In this document: positions 25,930-34,889 of the stretch, piece after piece
Layout of the letters: every line of letters starts with the position of its first letter
Position numbering within the stretch: position 1 is the stretch's first letter
Source of the DNA: Novosphingobium sp. 18050
GTDB taxonomy: Bacteria; Pseudomonadota; Alphaproteobacteria; Sphingomonadales; Sphingomonadaceae
NCBI RefSeq assembly: GCF_902706195.1
Contig: NZ_CACSJO010000020.1
Location: forward strand, 31,096 to 95,095
DNA length: 64,000 bases
Reading direction: 5' to 3'
Notes under the pieces: model-generated
The model's database searches: none
Told to the model about the DNA's origin: nothing
What the model saw: the letters and a program-made list of their open reading frames with translations, nothing else
Made by a program: the position numbers and the translations under genes

Positions 25930-26904
25930 ATGCCATCCCCCTTTCGCTTCTTTCTCGTTCCGGCGTTCGCCGTGCTTGGCCTCGCCTGCGCGGTGACGGG
26001 CGCCATGCAACCTGCCCTTGCCGATACGTATTCAGCGCCGTTCCAATTGACGACGATCGTCTCAACCGATCCCGTTACCATTCAGGGACCGCCCGGCGCC
26101 ATCGTCATGCGCATCACCGCACCGGCAGGCGGCAAGGACCTCCCGGTGCTAGTCTTCGCCCACGGCGCCGCTCTCGGTCGATCCGATTACCGTCCGCTCG
26201 TCGAGGGCATTTCACGAGCTGGCTACATCGTCGTCCAGCCGGATTTCCCCGACGCCTCAACTGACGGCATCGCTCCCGCAGGATGGCCTGCCGACACCTG
26301 GCGCATACGCTACGATACTCTCGCCTGGATCGGCACCCACCTGCCCGGCATCCTGAAGCAAGTTCCCGGCCTTCCAGGCCGAGCTGACCTTACCCGCACC
26401 GCCGTCGCCGGCCACAGCTTCGGCGGCCATTCGGCGGCGCTGGCGATGGGCGCACGCGTCGAGGGCATGCCGGCTGAACCAGCTTTGCCCTACCGCGCAG
26501 CGGTGCTGCTCTCGGCGCCTGGCAACTGGGAAGGCCTGACGCCGACCTGGCAAGCGCGTGCGACCTACCTCAAAGTCGATTGGTCGGCGATGCGCGGCCC
26601 CGTTCTTATGGTGAACGGTACCGCCGATACCGGCCCGATGAGCAATCTGGGCGCGGCCTGGCACGATGATGGCTTCAGGCTCTCGGGCAAGGGCAGGAAC
26701 ACCTGTCTCATGCATATCGAAGGCGCCGGGCATTATCTCGGTGGTATCGATTCCGCGCTGCGCCCACCGGCCGGCGACACCACTGCCGATCGCCGCGCGA
26801 CGGTATTGAGCGCAACCGTAGCCTTCCTCGACCACGCACTGGATCGCCAGACCGCGGCCGGGCGAGCGTGGCCGGAGCTACGCAACGGCCTCACCTGCAA
26901 GTAA
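25930..26904 (+). CDS. Exported alpha/beta hydrolase (chlorophyllase / PAF-acetylhydrolase-like)
   Basis: This 324-residue protein has a clear signal peptide (hydrophobic VPAFAVLGLACAVTG, cleavage near PALADT), so it should be periplasmic or outer-membrane facing. It has the oxyanion region VLVFAHGAALGRSDY, the canonical elbow GHSFGG with Ser, and a late GAGHYLGG supplying His. The acid is probably in NGTADTGP. It is the only classical serine hydrolase in this operon and could carry out the first ester or amide cleavage before import. It lies 9 bases after copy D. Confidence 0.83.
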   Translation: MPSPFRFFLVPAFAVLGLACAVTGAMQPALADTYSAPFQLTTIVSTDPVTIQGPPGAIVMRITAPAGGKDLPVLVFAHGAALGRSDYRPLVEGISRAGYIVVQPDFPDASTDGIAPAGWPADTWRIRYDTLAWIGTHLPGILKQVPGLPGRADLTRTAVAGHSFGGHSAALAMGARVEGMPAEPALPYRAAVLLSAPGNWEGLTPTWQARATYLKVDWSAMRGPVLMVNGTADTGPMSNLGAAWHDDGFRLSGKGRNTCLMHIEGAGHYLGGIDSALRPPAGDTTADRRATVLSATVAFLDHALDRQTAAGRAWPELRNGLTCK

Positions 26905-26917
26905 GAAGGGCGCAAGC

Positions 26918-28195
26918 ATGCTACTGAATCGGGAACGCGCCAACCTCGTGATGGACCGACACGGCCTTGACGGCCTGGTCGCCGCCTTTCCCGAGAACGT
27001 GTACTACCTGTCCGACTATTGGGGACCGATGTTCCTCATGTCGCGCAACTACACGCTCTATGCGTTTCTTCCGCGCGACGAGAGCGCACCGGCGGCGCTG
27101 ATCATACCCGGCACCGGGGTCTATCACCTCGAACATTGCCCTACGTGGATGCCGAATGTTGCGACGTTCGTAACCCGCGTTGCGCCTCGTACCCCGCGCG
27201 ATTTTGAATTCTCGACCGAGGAACTCGATCTCGACCGGATGGTGACGGCAGTCGATACGAACACCCCACTCACCCCCTATCCCACGCGCCCCGGCGCCGA
27301 AATGGCCCCACGCGACCTGCAATTACTGGAGCGTTACGCGGAGCATCAGGGCAGGTCGGAGGCCACCGCCACCCGCGCGCTCGCCCGCGCCATCGATGAC
27401 GCGGGCCTTACTCACGGCAGGCTCGGCTTCGACGATCCGCGCGTACTGGGCTGGCTGCACGACATCGGCCAGACCGCTCTTACCGGAATCGACGCGCTCA
27501 ACATTTTCAAGGAAATCCGCATGGTGAAAAGCCCTGCGGAAATCGACCTCCTTCGCATCGCCGGGCAGAGGGGCGAGGAGGTGCTCGACGGTGTGATCGA
27601 GCGTATGGAAGTTGGCATGCCGCTCGCCGCGATCGGCGACATCCATGCCCGGCTTGCGGCCGAACGCGAATGCCGGTCGGAATGGATCATCGCCAATATC
27701 CGCGGGCTGGCGACGGGCGCGGTCGAGGCTGGCGAACTGATCAAACTCGACAGCGTTGTCAGCTACAAGCAGTATAGAGGGGATGTCGGCCGCTCTGTAT
27801 TCTTCGGCGAGCCGGATGCCGAGATGCTCCGCCGCTCCGAAGCCGTCAGCCGCGCGCTGGAGATCGCTTATGCCGAGATCCGCCCCGGGCGCAGTTTCAA
27901 GGAGATCGTCGATCTCACTCTCGCTGCCGTTCACCGTGAGGGCTTTCCTGGATTCGTCATCGCCGGGCCGCACAGCGTCGGCCTGGAACACACAGACCAT
28001 CCGGTCTCCGTCGGTGCCGAAATGCCCGGCCATCACCCACTGGTATTCGAAGAGAATATGGTCTTCACTCTCGACATGCCCTATCACGAATTCGGATGGG
28101 GAACGACCCATGTCGAGGACATGATGATAGTTCGCAATCATGGATGCGAAGCCATTACTTCGCTCAATACAAATTTACGCATCAAGCCGATTTAA
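26918..28195 (+). CDS. M24-family (creatinase / Xaa-Pro peptidase-like) protein 2
   Basis: This 425-residue protein is related to the M24 protein at 22498 (shared MLLNR start, FKEIRMVK/LREIRMVK linker, identical HSVGLEHTDHP block). The metal positions are Asp278, Asp289, His352 and Glu400, with Asp386 (LDMPY) where the EPG Glu is expected, the same change as in protein 1. It is the last gene of the operon, followed within 40 bases by IS3-family remnants. It may hydrolyse an amide or related C-N bond. Peptidase activity is possible but not favoured by the context. Confidence 0.85.
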   Translation: MLLNRERANLVMDRHGLDGLVAAFPENVYYLSDYWGPMFLMSRNYTLYAFLPRDESAPAALIIPGTGVYHLEHCPTWMPNVATFVTRVAPRTPRDFEFSTEELDLDRMVTAVDTNTPLTPYPTRPGAEMAPRDLQLLERYAEHQGRSEATATRALARAIDDAGLTHGRLGFDDPRVLGWLHDIGQTALTGIDALNIFKEIRMVKSPAEIDLLRIAGQRGEEVLDGVIERMEVGMPLAAIGDIHARLAAERECRSEWIIANIRGLATGAVEAGELIKLDSVVSYKQYRGDVGRSVFFGEPDAEMLRRSEAVSRALEIAYAEIRPGRSFKEIVDLTLAAVHREGFPGFVIAGPHSVGLEHTDHPVSVGAEMPGHHPLVFEENMVFTLDMPYHEFGWGTTHVEDMMIVRNHGCEAITSLNTNLRIKPI

Positions 28196-28231
28196 TTTGA
28201 CCGGCCCCCACTGAATGGTCCGTACTGATTG

Positions 28232-29135
28232 TTAGTGCATTGTTGCCTCCGTTGCCATTGCCACCTGAAAGTGGAGCGAAGCGGGACTGGAAGGCGGCAT
28301 GGCGGAGAAGCTGTTTCCGGAGCCGGCAGTCGGTAGCCAAGTACTGAGGGGACGGACCGTGTTGTAGTGCTTCCGCCAGGCCTCGATCAGCACCTGTGCC
28401 GCAGCAAGGCTGTAAAAGATTTCGCCGTTAAGTCGTTCGTCGCGAAGGGACCCGTTGAAGCTTTGGTTGTAGCCATTCTCCCAGGGTGATGCCGGGGTGA
28501 TGTAGAGCGTCGTCACACCGACCTGCGCCAGCCATTTCTGGACGGTCGTCGCGATAAATCCGCTGCCGTTACCGGATCTGATATTGGCAGGCGGGCCGCG
28601 CGCGATAAACAGGTTCGCCAGACCGCCAACACGGCTTCGTATTTGATCCACCTCGCCACGATCAAAGCGAGGCATTCGCGGCTGGCCTCAACGATGATAG
28701 TCAGGATGCGGAACTTACGGCCATCATGGGTGCGGCCCTCAACCAAGTCGTATGCCCAGACATGTCCTGAATACTCCGGCCGCAGCCGGATACACGAGCC
28801 ATCATTCAGTCATAACCGGCCCCGCCTGGGCTGCTTTTGCGGCACCTTCAGGCCCTCGCGCCGCCAGATACGCTCGACCCGCTTGCGGTTAACCGTCCAT
28901 CCCGCATCGCGCAGCAGCGCCGTCGCCGCGCGGGGCTCAGAAGTTTCTCCGGGCAGCCTCCTGCAGGATCAGCTTGTCGAACGTCAGGTCGAGATCGCTC
29001 GCCGCAGCCGCAGAGTCTCCTTCACCAGATCCTTCATCCGCCGAGCCTGGTCGGTCTTCAGCCCGCCATATTCCTTGCACCAGCGATAATCAGTCTGCTC
29101 GGTAACCGCGATCCGCCGAAACGCATCACTGCGCC
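28232..29135 (-). pseudogene. Decayed IS3-family element (OrfA and OrfB remnants)
   Basis: Read on the minus strand from about 29130, an OrfA part (EYGGLKTDQARRMKDL...LTFDKLILQEAAR) is followed by OrfB. OrfB contains the AGWTVNRKRVERIWRREGL segment, then an in-frame TGA replacing Trp before LNDGSCIRLRPEYSGH. It then has a frameshift around 28640-28680, then the integrase core through ASPWENGYNQSFNGSLRDE. The core reads IRSGNGSGFIA where active elements have SDNGSEF, so the second catalytic Asp is also lost. The element cannot transpose. It marks the border between region A and the second catabolic module. Confidence 0.85.
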
Positions 29136-29554
29136 AGCAAAGCTTCGTCCGGATAGCTTGCGACCAAGGGCCAGAGCACGCGGTCGGCGAGTACGTTGCA
29201 AAAATACTCGTCCACTCGCGCGATCAGTCCATCCTGCATGGTGAAAATGAAGCAGTACTGGTTGTGGTAGGCTGTGCCATCGGGTGTAGTCGCATTGCCC
29301 TCGCACTCCACAATCACGCAATCATCACCCTCGATGACGCGCGAGACTGCAAGGCGCAGGCCGCCGGGCAGCAGATCGTTGAACGCCTCGATCGTCCCCA
29401 CCATGACCTCTCGAGATCGAACACCGGCGAAGTGTCCGAACCCTTTTGAGATCGTGTACGCCTCCGGTGCAAGGACAGGATCGGCAAGCGAGCGATCGGC
29501 CTTGGACATTGCTTCTATGAATTGTAGCGCGGCGGCCCTGTTGATCGACACCAT
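29126..29554 (-). CDS. SnoaL / NTF2-like protein 1
   Basis: This 142-residue protein has the length and pattern of the SnoaL-like (NTF2 fold) family, with an N-terminal helix (ALQFIEAMSKAD), a middle VIVECEGNATTPDG strand pair and YCFIFTMQDGLIARVDEYF near the end. Members are isomerases, cyclases, hydrolases or the small subunits of ring-hydroxylating oxygenases. It follows TonB receptor 3 by 26 bases on the same strand and is probably co-transcribed with it. The downstream end abuts the IS3 remnant, and the C terminus looks complete. Confidence 0.8.
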   Translation of the reverse strand: MVSINRAAALQFIEAMSKADRSLADPVLAPEAYTISKGFGHFAGVRSREVMVGTIEAFNDLLPGGLRLAVSRVIEGDDCVIVECEGNATTPDGTAYHNQYCFIFTMQDGLIARVDEYFCNVLADRVLWPLVASYPDEALLAQ

Positions 29555-29580
29555 AATGAATCACTCCCCATACATGCGGC

Positions 29581-31809
29581 TCACTGGAACTTGGCGCTGA
29601 TTTCCACCCCATAAGTTGCGGGCTTGTTCCAGTTCGCGCCGATACCGTAGTTGGTATACTGAGCCCCGACCTTGAACCGGCCGTTGGTGACATTATCGCC
29701 CCAGAGGGCAAAAGTGTACCTGTCGCTGGGGTCCGTCCATTGAACTCGCAGCGAGAGCGTCTCATAGCCTCCCTGACGAAACTGTATCCCGGAAGGTCCG
29801 TAATGGAATTCCGAGGAGTGATAGAAATTGCCCGAGAGAGCCAACTCCCCTTCCGCCACCGTCGCGGCATAGCGCGCGCCCAGGTTCGCGGTGAACGCCG
29901 GCGTGCGTTGCATCGGAACGTTGTCGAGATCGGTGCTGACTATGACGAAGGTGGTGAAGCTGGCGGCACAGGCACTCTGGATCGCCTGCGATAGCGCAGC
30001 GCAGTTCGTGTAGATGGGCGCATTGGCGAATTTCTTGTAACGCGCGTGCGTCCACGCCGCGCCGCCGTTCAGCTGCAGGCCCTCTACGATCTCGTAACGG
30101 AACTGCCCGTCCAGGCCATAGATTTGCGACTTCGCCGCGTTGACGACCTCAGCCGTCCCTGCCTTGTACAGCGAGACCTGCAGGTCCTTGTAGTCGTAAT
30201 AGAAGCCGGCCAGTTCGATACTCAGGCCGCCGATGGCGTACTTGCCACCGATCTCGAATGCCTTGATGGTTTCTGGCTTGATGTTGTTACATACGAAGGG
30301 TGCGTTCTGGCACGAGCCGCCCACATCGATGATCGCCGCCTTGTAGCCTTTCGTGAATGAGGCGTAGAGGCTGGCTTCATCGCTAGGCTTATACCGCAGT
30401 ACGAAGCGCGGCGTGAGCCGGTTGCTTGAGATGCTGGGAACCGCCACATCGGTGCCGCCGCCGGGCGGATTCCAGTATGCGTCGACCACCTTGTCCTTCG
30501 CGTAGCGGGCGCCGGCTGTGACGAACAGTTGCGGGTTGATCTCATAAGTCGCGTCGAGGAATCCCGCATAGCTCCTCGTGGTCGTGCTCGATCCTCCAAT
30601 CCGGATGCGCGCCGCGTCCGAATTGCCGAAGTTATCGAGGTAGGTAATGTAGCGATCCTTGTTGCTGAAATAGAACAAGCCCGCAGTCCACTGCAACGGC
30701 GTTCCCGGCTTGGACGTGAAAAGCAATTCCTGGCTTTTGGTCCGGTTGATGTTGGGCAGCCCGAACTGCAGAAGATCGACACCGGAATAATCCAGATCGA
30801 GTGACGAATCGGTATTCTCATGCCGATACTGAGTATAGGAAGTCAGATCAGCGATGCCGAGGTCGGCTTTGACTGTCATCTGATAGACGTCGCTTTTTGA
30901 TCGGAAGAACTCCGGAACCGAGCCGGACGCAATCTCATTCGGACGATAGGTGTATTGGCCCGGCAGAGCATAGGCTGGCTGCCCCGCACCGAACTCCCGG
31001 TCATTCCAGCTATTGGCAAGCACCGAGGAGGGATCGTCAACGTCGCTGTGCTGATAACGAAGCAGGACGCTGATGCCGTCGATAGGATCGATCTTGAGAC
31101 CGGCCCTGACTGCCCAGTTTTCGTAGTCGCCCACTCTCTGGCCCGATTGGATATCACGCTGCCACCCGTTGCCGGACCTGTAGAGACCCTCGACATCGAC
31201 AGCGACCCCCTCGGCGAGCCCTGTGGTTACATAACCCTGCAGCTTGAGCTCGTCGAAGCGCCCGTAGCTTGTCTTGAACAGGGCGGACGTATTCTCGCTC
31301 GGCTCGGATGTCTGAACCAGGATTGCGCCGCCCGTGGTGTTACGTCCAAACAGGGTTCCCTGTGGTCCCTTTAGAACCTGGATGCTCTGCAGATTGAGAA
31401 GGTCGAAATCGGCAGCCAGGGGGTTGGGCGAGTAGAAGCCATCGATATAGATACCGACGTTGCTGCCGCCGCCCGAGGTCACGTTCGAAGTGCCGACACC
31501 GCGGATAGTGGGCTGGAAGAAGCCACTGGAAAAGTCGAAGCGAACGCCTGGAGTAATCTTGGATATGTCGGAAATCTCGGCGATTCTGGCAGTCTCAAGC
31601 TGTTCACTGCTGAGGGTCGCCACCGAGATCGGTACGTCAACCGAACGTTCCTGCCGGCGCTGCGCAGTGACGACGATCTCTCCGGCCGTAGAAGCTTTCG
31701 CACTACCGCCAGAGCTATCTTCCTGCGCGAAAAGCTCGGTCGGTGCCAGCACGATCAGGAACGATACGGCCAGAAGGGCCGAGCTGCCGAGCAGTTTGGA
31801 ATTCGTCAT
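29581..31809 (-). CDS. TonB-dependent outer-membrane receptor 3
   Basis: This 742-residue protein has a signal peptide (LLAVSFLIVLAPTELFAQ) and TonB-box-like EIVVTAQRRQERS. The plug contains IQVLKGPQGTLFGRNTTGGAI, followed by a long barrel. The GRNTTGGAI form differs from receptors 1 and 2 (GRATFAGAV/I), so it belongs to a different receptor subfamily, the one common with Rieske-type catabolic modules in sphingomonads. The start ATG follows GGGAGAGGGAAAATC. The upstream region holds one of the three CCAC[T/G]TGG elements at 32268. Confidence 0.92.
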   Translation of the reverse strand: MTNSKLLGSSALLAVSFLIVLAPTELFAQEDSSGGSAKASTAGEIVVTAQRRQERSVDVPISVATLSSEQLETARIAEISDISKITPGVRFDFSSGFFQPTIRGVGTSNVTSGGGSNVGIYIDGFYSPNPLAADFDLLNLQSIQVLKGPQGTLFGRNTTGGAILVQTSEPSENTSALFKTSYGRFDELKLQGYVTTGLAEGVAVDVEGLYRSGNGWQRDIQSGQRVGDYENWAVRAGLKIDPIDGISVLLRYQHSDVDDPSSVLANSWNDREFGAGQPAYALPGQYTYRPNEIASGSVPEFFRSKSDVYQMTVKADLGIADLTSYTQYRHENTDSSLDLDYSGVDLLQFGLPNINRTKSQELLFTSKPGTPLQWTAGLFYFSNKDRYITYLDNFGNSDAARIRIGGSSTTTRSYAGFLDATYEINPQLFVTAGARYAKDKVVDAYWNPPGGGTDVAVPSISSNRLTPRFVLRYKPSDEASLYASFTKGYKAAIIDVGGSCQNAPFVCNNIKPETIKAFEIGGKYAIGGLSIELAGFYYDYKDLQVSLYKAGTAEVVNAAKSQIYGLDGQFRYEIVEGLQLNGGAAWTHARYKKFANAPIYTNCAALSQAIQSACAASFTTFVIVSTDLDNVPMQRTPAFTANLGARYAATVAEGELALSGNFYHSSEFHYGPSGIQFRQGGYETLSLRVQWTDPSDRYTFALWGDNVTNGRFKVGAQYTNYGIGANWNKPATYGVEISAKFQ

Positions 31810-32327
31810 GATTTTCCCTCTCCCTTGTGCCCCGGCAAAGACTGCCCGCTTGGTGCGGGCCATGTTTCCTTTGACGGGCTTCTTTTGCAGTTGCTCCCGA
31901 ACTCGAACAGCTAACGACCTGAGCCAGCACCGACTTTTCGGCCTTTAGCAGCGGCATCACCTTTTCTGCGAAGGCTCCGTTTGCTCGTAGACACCCCCGC
32001 AAGGCATGCCGCCGAAGCTGACATTGGCGATGATCTCGTAGTTGCTGACGTAGTCCTTTGTGCGCCTTGTCCGGGCCACCGGCCGTGGCCGACATCCCGC
32101 CTATGCAGGCGTACGCGGCGAAGCTCGGCAGCGACTTGCAGTGCGGCTTAACGAACTCGTGATGGCCTGCGATCTGAAAGAACTGAGCCACAAAGTCGAA
32201 GCCTTCTGGCCCTCCCCTTTCTGAAGCTCCCGTGAAGTACATGCTTACATGTTTTGTTTTATATAGTCCACTTGGTATGTTTAATTGGAGCAGTCGTCAA
32301 GCGGCCTGAAAGGCTTTTTCCGTGCAG
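31810..32327. other. 518-base stretch: control region plus an unrecognised decayed reading frame
   Basis: On the minus strand from about 32242, a protein-like sequence reads FDFVAQFFQIAGHHEFVKPH and later IGGMSATAGG. It continues after one frameshift (near 32050) as YVSNYEIIANVSFGGMPCGG and then stops. The composition looks like real but broken coding DNA. I do not recognise the family. The AT-rich stretch 32240-32285 carries a CCACTTGG element. Confidence 0.3.
32268..32282. promoter_or_regulatory. CCAC[T/G]TGG element, site a (upstream of TonB receptor 3)
   Basis: CCACTTGGTATGTTT is nearly identical to the element at 34890-34904 in the TetR/Rieske divergent region (CCACGTGGCATGTTT). It sits in an AT-rich stretch upstream of TonB receptor 3. 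It is a candidate site for the TetR-family protein encoded at 34101. Confidence 0.45.
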
Positions 32328-33080
32328 TCAGATGTAGCGCCCGCCATTCACCCCTATAACCTGGCCCGTCACGAAACCGGCCTCTTCCGACGCGAGCCAA
32401 GCGACAGCGCCCGCGATATCCTCAGGACGGCCCTCGCGGCGGATCGGCCCCGCCTGCACTTCCGCCTCGCGCGCCATGGGCTGCTTGCCGGCCGCGAAAG
32501 AGTTGTCCGACATGATGGTGCCGGTGATGAATCGCGGCGGAACCACATTGAACGTGATCCCGGCCGGACCGAACTCATGTGCGAGTGCGCGCGTCATGCC
32601 GATCATGCCAGCTTTTGATGCCGCATAGTGCGCCATATCCTTGGCGCCGGCCTGCGCTGCCATCGAGGATATATTGATCACGCGCCCCCATTGCGCGGCG
32701 ATCATGCCTGGCAATACGGCCTGCGTGACAATGAAGGCGCCCGTGAGATTGACCCTCATCATGTGATCCCACAGGGCGTCATCGATCTCGAGAAACGGTT
32801 TGAAGCCTGGAATCCCGGCGTTGTTCACCGTGATCGCGATGGGCCCGAACCTGTCGTGCAGCTGGGCGACGGCTCCCCTGACCTGGTCGCGATCAGTAAT
32901 ATCGGCGCCAAGCGCGATAGCTTCGCCTCCCGCCTCAGCGATTGAGTCTACGGTTCCGGAACAGCGATCCACGTCCAGATCGAGTACTCCGACCGCTATC
33001 CCATCACGCGCCAATCGCAGGGCGCTCGCGGCGCCGATCCCCGCCGCGGCGCCGGTCACGAGTGCAACCTTGCGTACCAT
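32328..33080 (-). CDS. Short-chain dehydrogenase/reductase (SDR)
   Basis: This 250-residue protein is a classical SDR: the cofactor motif TGAAAGIG near the N terminus, NNAG in NNAGIPGF, the catalytic Ser in INISSMA and the active-site YAASK. Asp after the second strand (LDLDVDR) favours NAD(H). The start at 33080 gives MVRKVALVTG, the family norm, behind GGGGA. It lies 43 bases after the TauD-family gene and is probably in one operon with it. It would oxidise an alcohol or diol intermediate made by the Rieske or TauD oxygenase. Confidence 0.9.
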   Translation of the reverse strand: MVRKVALVTGAAAGIGAASALRLARDGIAVGVLDLDVDRCSGTVDSIAEAGGEAIALGADITDRDQVRGAVAQLHDRFGPIAITVNNAGIPGFKPFLEIDDALWDHMMRVNLTGAFIVTQAVLPGMIAAQWGRVINISSMAAQAGAKDMAHYAASKAGMIGMTRALAHEFGPAGITFNVVPPRFITGTIMSDNSFAAGKQPMAREAEVQAGPIRREGRPEDIAGAVAWLASEEAGFVTGQVIGVNGGRYI

Positions 33081-33123
33081 CAGTCCCCATCCTCTCTCAT
33101 GCCGGGCCCTCGCCGGGATGCCA

Positions 33124-33936
33124 CTAGGCGAAGGCTTCTTCACCCAGCAGCGTTGTGCGATGCATGACCCGGCCACTATCGAACGGGTAGGGTTCGGCAC
33201 GGTGCAGAACACCCGTGTTGTCCCAGATCAGCAGATCACCCGGCGTCCACTCGTGCCAGTAAGTGAACTGGGGCTGGGTCACCCATTCAAGCAACTCGGC
33301 GAGCAGAGCGTCGCTCTCCTCTCTGTTCATGCCGACCACGTGCGAGGCATGGCAGCCTATGACCAACGACTTGCGGCCGCACTGATGCGTCCAGACCAAG
33401 CTATGCGTCTTTTCGGGAATGCTGCGCCAATATGCCACGTTGGCATCGGTGCGCCCGACATCCGCGCGCATCATCGATACCTCGAAGCTGTGTACCACCC
33501 GCAGCCCTTCCAGCCGCACCTTCATGTCCCTCGGCAATGCCTCGTAGGCTGCATATGAGTTGGCGAAGCCCGTCTGTCCGCCCACCTGAGACAGCTTGCG
33601 CCCGGTAAGCAGCGAAGCGAAGACCGGGACGTCATCGTGCGTTCCGTCCATATGCCAAAGGAACGAGCCCTTCAGGTACTCGGCCTGTGCGTTTACCTCG
33701 TTGTCCAGAGTTACCTTGAAAATGCCCTTTTGACCTTCCGGGCGCAGCTTGCCCATCATGCCTGCGAGTTGCACCTGCTGCTCGTCTTCGAGGTGCAAAG
33801 CCCGGAACACCAGCACACCTCGCTCGACGAGAAGCTGCCGAAGCTGTCCGCCCACGACAGGGTCGAGCAGATCATTCGGCCTGCAAAAGACCTGCGATCC
33901 AATCGTGGGCGTAAGATTTTCTGCTTGGACGGCCAT
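33124..33936 (-). CDS. TauD/TfdA-family 2-oxoglutarate-dependent dioxygenase
   Basis: This 270-residue protein has the Fe(II) facial triad His95-x-Asp97 (WHMDGTHDD) and His245 (GVLHRAEPY), with Arg256 or Arg260 positioned to bind 2-oxoglutarate. The length matches the family. Members hydroxylate carbons next to ether oxygen, sulfonate or amine groups and so cleave herbicides such as 2,4-D, taurine and related compounds. It is the first gene of a minus-strand operon with the SDR. A good promoter lies at 34001-34028 with a CCACTTGG element just after it. Confidence 0.9.
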   Translation of the reverse strand: MAVQAENLTPTIGSQVFCRPNDLLDPVVGGQLRQLLVERGVLVFRALHLEDEQQVQLAGMMGKLRPEGQKGIFKVTLDNEVNAQAEYLKGSFLWHMDGTHDDVPVFASLLTGRKLSQVGGQTGFANSYAAYEALPRDMKVRLEGLRVVHSFEVSMMRADVGRTDANVAYWRSIPEKTHSLVWTHQCGRKSLVIGCHASHVVGMNREESDALLAELLEWVTQPQFTYWHEWTPGDLLIWDNTGVLHRAEPYPFDSGRVMHRTTLLGEEAFA

Positions 33937-33986
33937 TTGGCTCCTCTCCCACTGACGGCTATTGCCTGCTTGCGACTTTTATAATG

Positions 33987-33994
33987 CCACTTGG
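33987..33994. promoter_or_regulatory. CCAC[T/G]TGG element, site b (downstream edge of the TauD promoter)
   Basis: CCACTTGG followed by CCTATTTT lies directly downstream of the predicted minus-strand -10 box, where a bound repressor would block transcription. It shares its core with the sites at 32268 and 34890. Confidence 0.42.
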
Positions 33995-34000
33995 CCTATT

Positions 34001-34028
34001 TTGATAGCGCCGAGAGGAAGGCTGTCAA
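34001..34028 (-). promoter_or_regulatory. Sigma-70-type promoter for the TauD-SDR operon
   Basis: On the minus strand, TTGACA (34023-34028) and TATCAA (34001-34006) are separated by 16 bases. The -35 is a perfect match and the -10 is a 4/6 match. Confidence 0.55.
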
Positions 34029-34100
34029 GTACGCGTCGTCAGTCGTTGAACCTTCAGGTCGTTTTCAGATTCTTGAGCCATTCATGCAGCGCACGTACAT

Positions 34101-34799
34101 TCACCAAGCCGCGCGCCCGGCGATCAAGGTGTCGACCATCCCCTCAACCCAATCTTCCCGCTCAACTCGAGGCACCGGATTGTCGCGCAGGAAGGCGTAG
34201 CCATACCACCCACGCAGGAGCAGGATGAAGCACTCCGCCGGTACGTTCGGGCGCCGGCACGCAATCCCCTCGGCTACTGCACATTCGGCGATGAACGCGC
34301 TGATCTGCTCGATCCCGACTCGCGTGCTCTGCATGGCCGCGCGGGCGATTTCGGGAAACAGGTTCGCAGCCCCGTAGATGAGGCGATTAACGTCCAGGAG
34401 ATCGCCTTCAAGACTGTAGGACAAGGCCCGGTTCGCGTAAGCGACCAAGCCTCCCTTCAAGTCTGGAACACCCCGCGTCTCAAGCGAGGTGATTGCCCCC
34501 ATACGATCGATCTGCTGCGTCATGATCGCCTGGAACAAGGCTTCCTTGGTGGCGAACCGCGCCTGCAGCGTCGTGCGTGCAACTTGCGCCTCCTTGGCGA
34601 TCCTACGCATCGAAGCGCCCCCATAGCCCTCGCGAATGAACTCCGCGAGCGCAGCCGCGAGCAAAGCGTTCTCTATTTCGACCGCGTCTTCACTTGTCGG
34701 GCGACCACGCGACCGAGCCACACTGACCGGTGCCAGTCCGGAACGAGTAGGTTGTATCTTATTGGCGCGCTTTGCCGCTGCCTGCGTCGTCTCTGCCAT
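34101..34799 (-). CDS. TetR-family transcriptional regulator
   Basis: This 232-residue protein has a basic, poorly ordered N terminus (about 45 residues). A TetR helix-turn-helix follows (ALAEFIREGYGGASMRRIAKEAQVARTTLQARFATKEALF, about 48-90) and then a helical ligand domain. It is divergent from the Rieske oxygenase gene with about 150 bases between the likely starts. A palindromic CCACGTGG lies in that gap, and copies of its core are seen upstream of the other two transcription units of the module. It is probably the local repressor, relieved by the substrate. Confidence 0.9.
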   Translation of the reverse strand: MAETTQAAAKRANKIQPTRSGLAPVSVARSRGRPTSEDAVEIENALLAAALAEFIREGYGGASMRRIAKEAQVARTTLQARFATKEALFQAIMTQQIDRMGAITSLETRGVPDLKGGLVAYANRALSYSLEGDLLDVNRLIYGAANLFPEIARAAMQSTRVGIEQISAFIAECAVAEGIACRRPNVPAECFILLLRGWYGYAFLRDNPVPRVEREDWVEGMVDTLIAGRAAW

Positions 34800-34889
34800 T
34801 CACTACCTCTAGCAGGAAAAAGCGGCGGCTCGATAGGTGCGCGGCGCGCGTGGCCTCTGGATGCAGTCGGGGGCTTGTGAATAAAGAGA

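Noticed and set aside
33981..34799. Upstream extension of the Rieske oxygenase frame to 34772
   Set aside because: It would overlap the TetR gene start and the operator. The ATG at 34949 has a ribosome site and the family N terminus.
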